This document shows positions 62,385 through 64,000 of a stretch of 64,000 bases of DNA, piece after piece. The notes under the pieces are model-generated. The model did no database searches. It saw only the letters and a list, made by a program, of their open reading frames with translations, and was not told the DNA's origin. The number at the start of each line of letters is the position of its first letter. The stretch's first letter is position 1. The DNA is from Kitasatospora sp. SolWspMP-SS2h (GTDB taxonomy: Bacteria > Actinomycetota > Actinomycetes > Streptomycetales > Streptomycetaceae), in contig NZ_QLLT01000007.1 of assembly GCF_003259315.1 (NCBI RefSeq), forward strand, positions 43,281-107,280, given 5' to 3'. The position numbers were made by a program, and so were the translations under genes.

Positions 62385-62422
62385 CGACCAGCGGCGAAAC
62401 ACGCCGGTAATCGGAGCGACCC
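62385..62422 (+). promoter_or_regulatory. Possible GlnR-type box upstream of nnaR
   Basis: Half-sites CGACC, GAAAC, GTAAT and GACCC are each separated by exactly 6 bases, which matches the 11-base periodicity of GlnR sites (consensus gTnAc-n6-GaAAc). Only the two middle half-sites are close to consensus. Confidence 0.35.
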
Positions 62423-62519
62423 GGGGGTGACACCGCGACCGGACACGATTGATCACCCACCCGACCGCGGCCCGTCCCCAGCCAGGACACCCGGGCCGCG
62501 CAGCTAAGGACGACACCGC

Positions 62520-63692
62520 ATGGCCGACCCGAACCGACGCCAGCCGGACGGACCCGGGACCGCCGGGACCGCCGGGAGCACCGAGAGCACCGAGGCCGGC
62601 CCGCTCGCGGGCTGGACCGTCGGCATCACCGCCGCCCGCCGAGCCGACGAACTCGCCGCCCTGCTCCAGCGCCGCGGCGCCAGCGTGCTGCGCGCCCCCG
62701 CCCTGCGGATCGTCCCGCTCGCCGACGACACCGAACTGCACACCGCGACCCGGGCGCTGATCGCCGACCCGCCCGACCTGGCGGTCGCCACCACCGGCAT
62801 CGGCTTCCGCGGCTGGCTGGAGGCCGCCGAGGGCTGGGACCTGGGCGACGAGCTGCGCGGGGCGCTCGGCCACGCCGCGGTGCTCGCCCGCGGCCCCAAG
62901 GCCAAGGGCGCGATCCGGGCCGCCGGGCTGCGCGAGTCCTTCTCCGCGGCCACCGAGTCCTCCGCCGAGGTGCTCTCCCACCTGCTCGACCAGGGCGTCG
63001 ACGGCCGCCGGATCGCCGTCCAGCTGCACGGCGCCCCGCTGCCCGGCTTCGTCGAGTCGCTGCGCGCCGCCGGGGCCGAGGTCGTCGAGGTCCCGGTCTA
63101 CCGCTGGCTCCCGCCCGTCGACCTCGGCCCGCTCGACCGCCTGCTCGACGCGGCCTGCGCCGGCGCGCTCGACGCCGTCACCTTCACCTCCGCCCCCGCC
63201 GCGATCAGCCTGCTGGAGCGGGCCGCCCAGCGCGGCCGCACCGAGGAGCTGCTGCACGCCCTGCGCCGCGACGTCCTCGCGGTCTGCGTCGGCCCGGTCA
63301 CCTCCGCCCCGCTCGACGCGCTCGACGTCCCGACCGTCTGGCCCGAGCGGATGCGGCTGGGCGCGATGGTGCAGACCCTCACCGCGGCGCTGCCCGGCCG
63401 GGCCCGCCCGCTCCGGGTGGCCGGCCACCTGCTCGAACTGCGCGGCCAGGCCGCCCTGGTCGACGGCCGGCTGCGTCCCGTCCCCCCGGCCGGCATGGCC
63501 CTGCTGCGCACCCTGGCCCGCCACCCCGGCTGGGTCGTCCCCCGGGCCGACCTGCTGCGCGCCCTGCCCGGCAGCGGCGACGACGAGCACGCCGTGGAGA
63601 CCGCGATGGCGCGCCTGCGCCAGGCGCTCGGCGCGCCCCGGCTGATCACCACCGTCGTCAAGCGGGGGTACCGGCTGACCCTCGACCACTGA
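62520..63692 (+). CDS. nnaR: NnaR-like regulator: uroporphyrinogen-III-synthase-like domain plus winged helix (390 aa)
   Basis: The first 260 residues follow the HemD fold (GWTVGITAARRADELAALLQRRGA, TTGIGFRGWLEA, FTSAPAAISLLE). The last 90 form an OmpR-type winged helix (PPAGMALLRTLARHPGWVVPRADLLRALP, VETAMARLRQALG, VVKRGYRL). This fusion next to narK is the layout of NnaR, a nitrate/nitrite assimilation activator in streptomycetes. The HemD part is thought to help regulation rather than make haem. An AAGGA site lies 10 nt before the ATG. Confidence 0.92.
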   Translation: MADPNRRQPDGPGTAGTAGSTESTEAGPLAGWTVGITAARRADELAALLQRRGASVLRAPALRIVPLADDTELHTATRALIADPPDLAVATTGIGFRGWLEAAEGWDLGDELRGALGHAAVLARGPKAKGAIRAAGLRESFSAATESSAEVLSHLLDQGVDGRRIAVQLHGAPLPGFVESLRAAGAEVVEVPVYRWLPPVDLGPLDRLLDAACAGALDAVTFTSAPAAISLLERAAQRGRTEELLHALRRDVLAVCVGPVTSAPLDALDVPTVWPERMRLGAMVQTLTAALPGRARPLRVAGHLLELRGQAALVDGRLRPVPPAGMALLRTLARHPGWVVPRADLLRALPGSGDDEHAVETAMARLRQALGAPRLITTVVKRGYRLTLDH

Positions 63693-63698
63693 GGCCCG

Positions 63699-63771
63699 GG
63701 CCCCCGCCCGCTCCCCGTCCCCGTTCCCGTCCCCGCCCCCGCCCCCGTCCGCTCCCGCTCCCCGCCCCGCC
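63699..63771 (+). repeat. Polypyrimidine tract of CCCCG(T/C)-like units
   Basis: A 73-base stretch of nearly only C, with regular G or T every few bases (CCCCGTCCCCGTTCCCGTCC pattern). It gives a G-rich, quadruplex-prone minus strand just after nnaR. Confidence 0.6.
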
Positions 63772-63772
63772 G

Positions 63773-63802
63773 TTCGGAGCGGCCCCCGGTTCCCTGTAGG
63801 AT
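63773..63802 (+). promoter_or_regulatory. Promoter of the helicase gene at the window end
   Basis: -35 TTCGGA (63773-63778), 18-base spacer, -10 TAGGAT (63797-63802); the start codon lies 38 bases further. Confidence 0.5.
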
Positions 63803-63840
63803 CTTCCGTCCGCCTTTTTCTCCGCACCTTTGGGGGCTCC

Positions 63841-64000
63841 TTGGGCGCGCACGGTTCTACCGAGCACCGATCCGACACTGTCCGCGACCGCGAGATCGCC
63901 GGGGAGCAGCGGCACCTCGACACCGTCTACCGGCGGTTGGAGGAGAAGCTGGCCGAGGCCGAGTACATCCTGGAGGACGCCGCCAAGCGGGTGCAGGTCG
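63841..64000 (+). CDS. HelR/UvrD-like helicase, N-terminus only (cut by the window edge)
   Basis: From TTG at 63841 the frame is open to the end of the window and reads RDREIAGEQRHLDTVYRRLEEK, then AEYILEDAAKRVQV. This is the typical N-terminal coiled-coil start of actinobacterial HelD/HelR proteins, which recycle RNA polymerase and can protect it from rifampicin. The ATPase motifs lie beyond the window. The start codon rests on a GGGGG site just upstream and is tentative. Confidence 0.65.
   Translation, partial: MGAHGSTEHRSDTVRDREIAGEQRHLDTVYRRLEEKLAEAEYILEDAAKRVQV

Overview
The window is very GC-rich actinobacterial chromosome, most likely Streptomyces or Kitasatospora. The right-hand 24 kb holds a gene order typical of that group: NAD-glutamate dehydrogenase, FHA/FtsK ATPase, two PASTA-less Ser/Thr kinases, prfB, ftsE-ftsX, S41 protease, smpB, esterase, ssrA, narK and nnaR. 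Several of these genes begin as apparent leaderless transcripts. No transposase, integrase, tRNA or CRISPR array was seen.

Region 1 (1-13177, rightward) is the 3' end of a non-ribosomal peptide synthetase system. Its layout is ...A-T-E-C-A-T, then C-A-T-C-A-T-TE, then an ABC-2 permease, all translationally coupled. By-eye pocket codes give glycine for the second adenylation domain in the window; the other two are unresolved. The start of this system lies outside the window, so its link to Region 2 is unproven. The two meet convergently over a double-hairpin terminator.

Region 2 (13298-39778) is a phenazine gene cluster with unusual additions. A leftward operon from a strong promoter at 36518-36546 encodes a NodU/CmcH-type carbamoyltransferase, an aryl-acid AMP ligase and PhzB-D-E-F-G. 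A divergent rightward operon encodes a tiny carrier protein, a YdhR-like protein and relatives of EhpF (phenazine-carboxylate adenylating enzyme) and EhpG (acyl reductase). A second leftward operon (27187 to 13298) encodes a BBE-type FAD oxidase, a heterodimeric ABC exporter, an ACP, a KS-AT-ACP polyketide synthase with a dead, shrunken AT, a fused thioesterase-acyltransferase that probably supplies the missing AT in trans, a lipocalin-FAD oxidase fusion, an aldo-keto reductase and a free-standing condensation domain. The only regulator is a WYL-domain protein. Three TTA codons sit in the two genes nearest the divergent promoter, suggesting bldA control.

Reading the parts together (inference): phenazine-1,6-dicarboxylate is made by the Phz enzymes. 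One carboxylate would be activated and reduced to CHO and CH2OH (EhpF/EhpG-like, aldo-keto reductase) and could be carbamoylated. The other would be loaded on a carrier and extended once with malonate by the KS and the trans TE-AT. The pathway echoes the griseoluteic acid and esmeraldin/saphenic acid pathways, but the carbamoyltransferase, split AT and free condensation domain make an unfamiliar combination.

Region 3 (39855-64000) is mostly core chromosome, starting with a HAD phosphatase and a divergent delta-1-pyrroline-5-carboxylate dehydrogenase relative that lacks the usual catalytic glutamate, and ending in the first 160 bases of a HelR/UvrD-like helicase gene.
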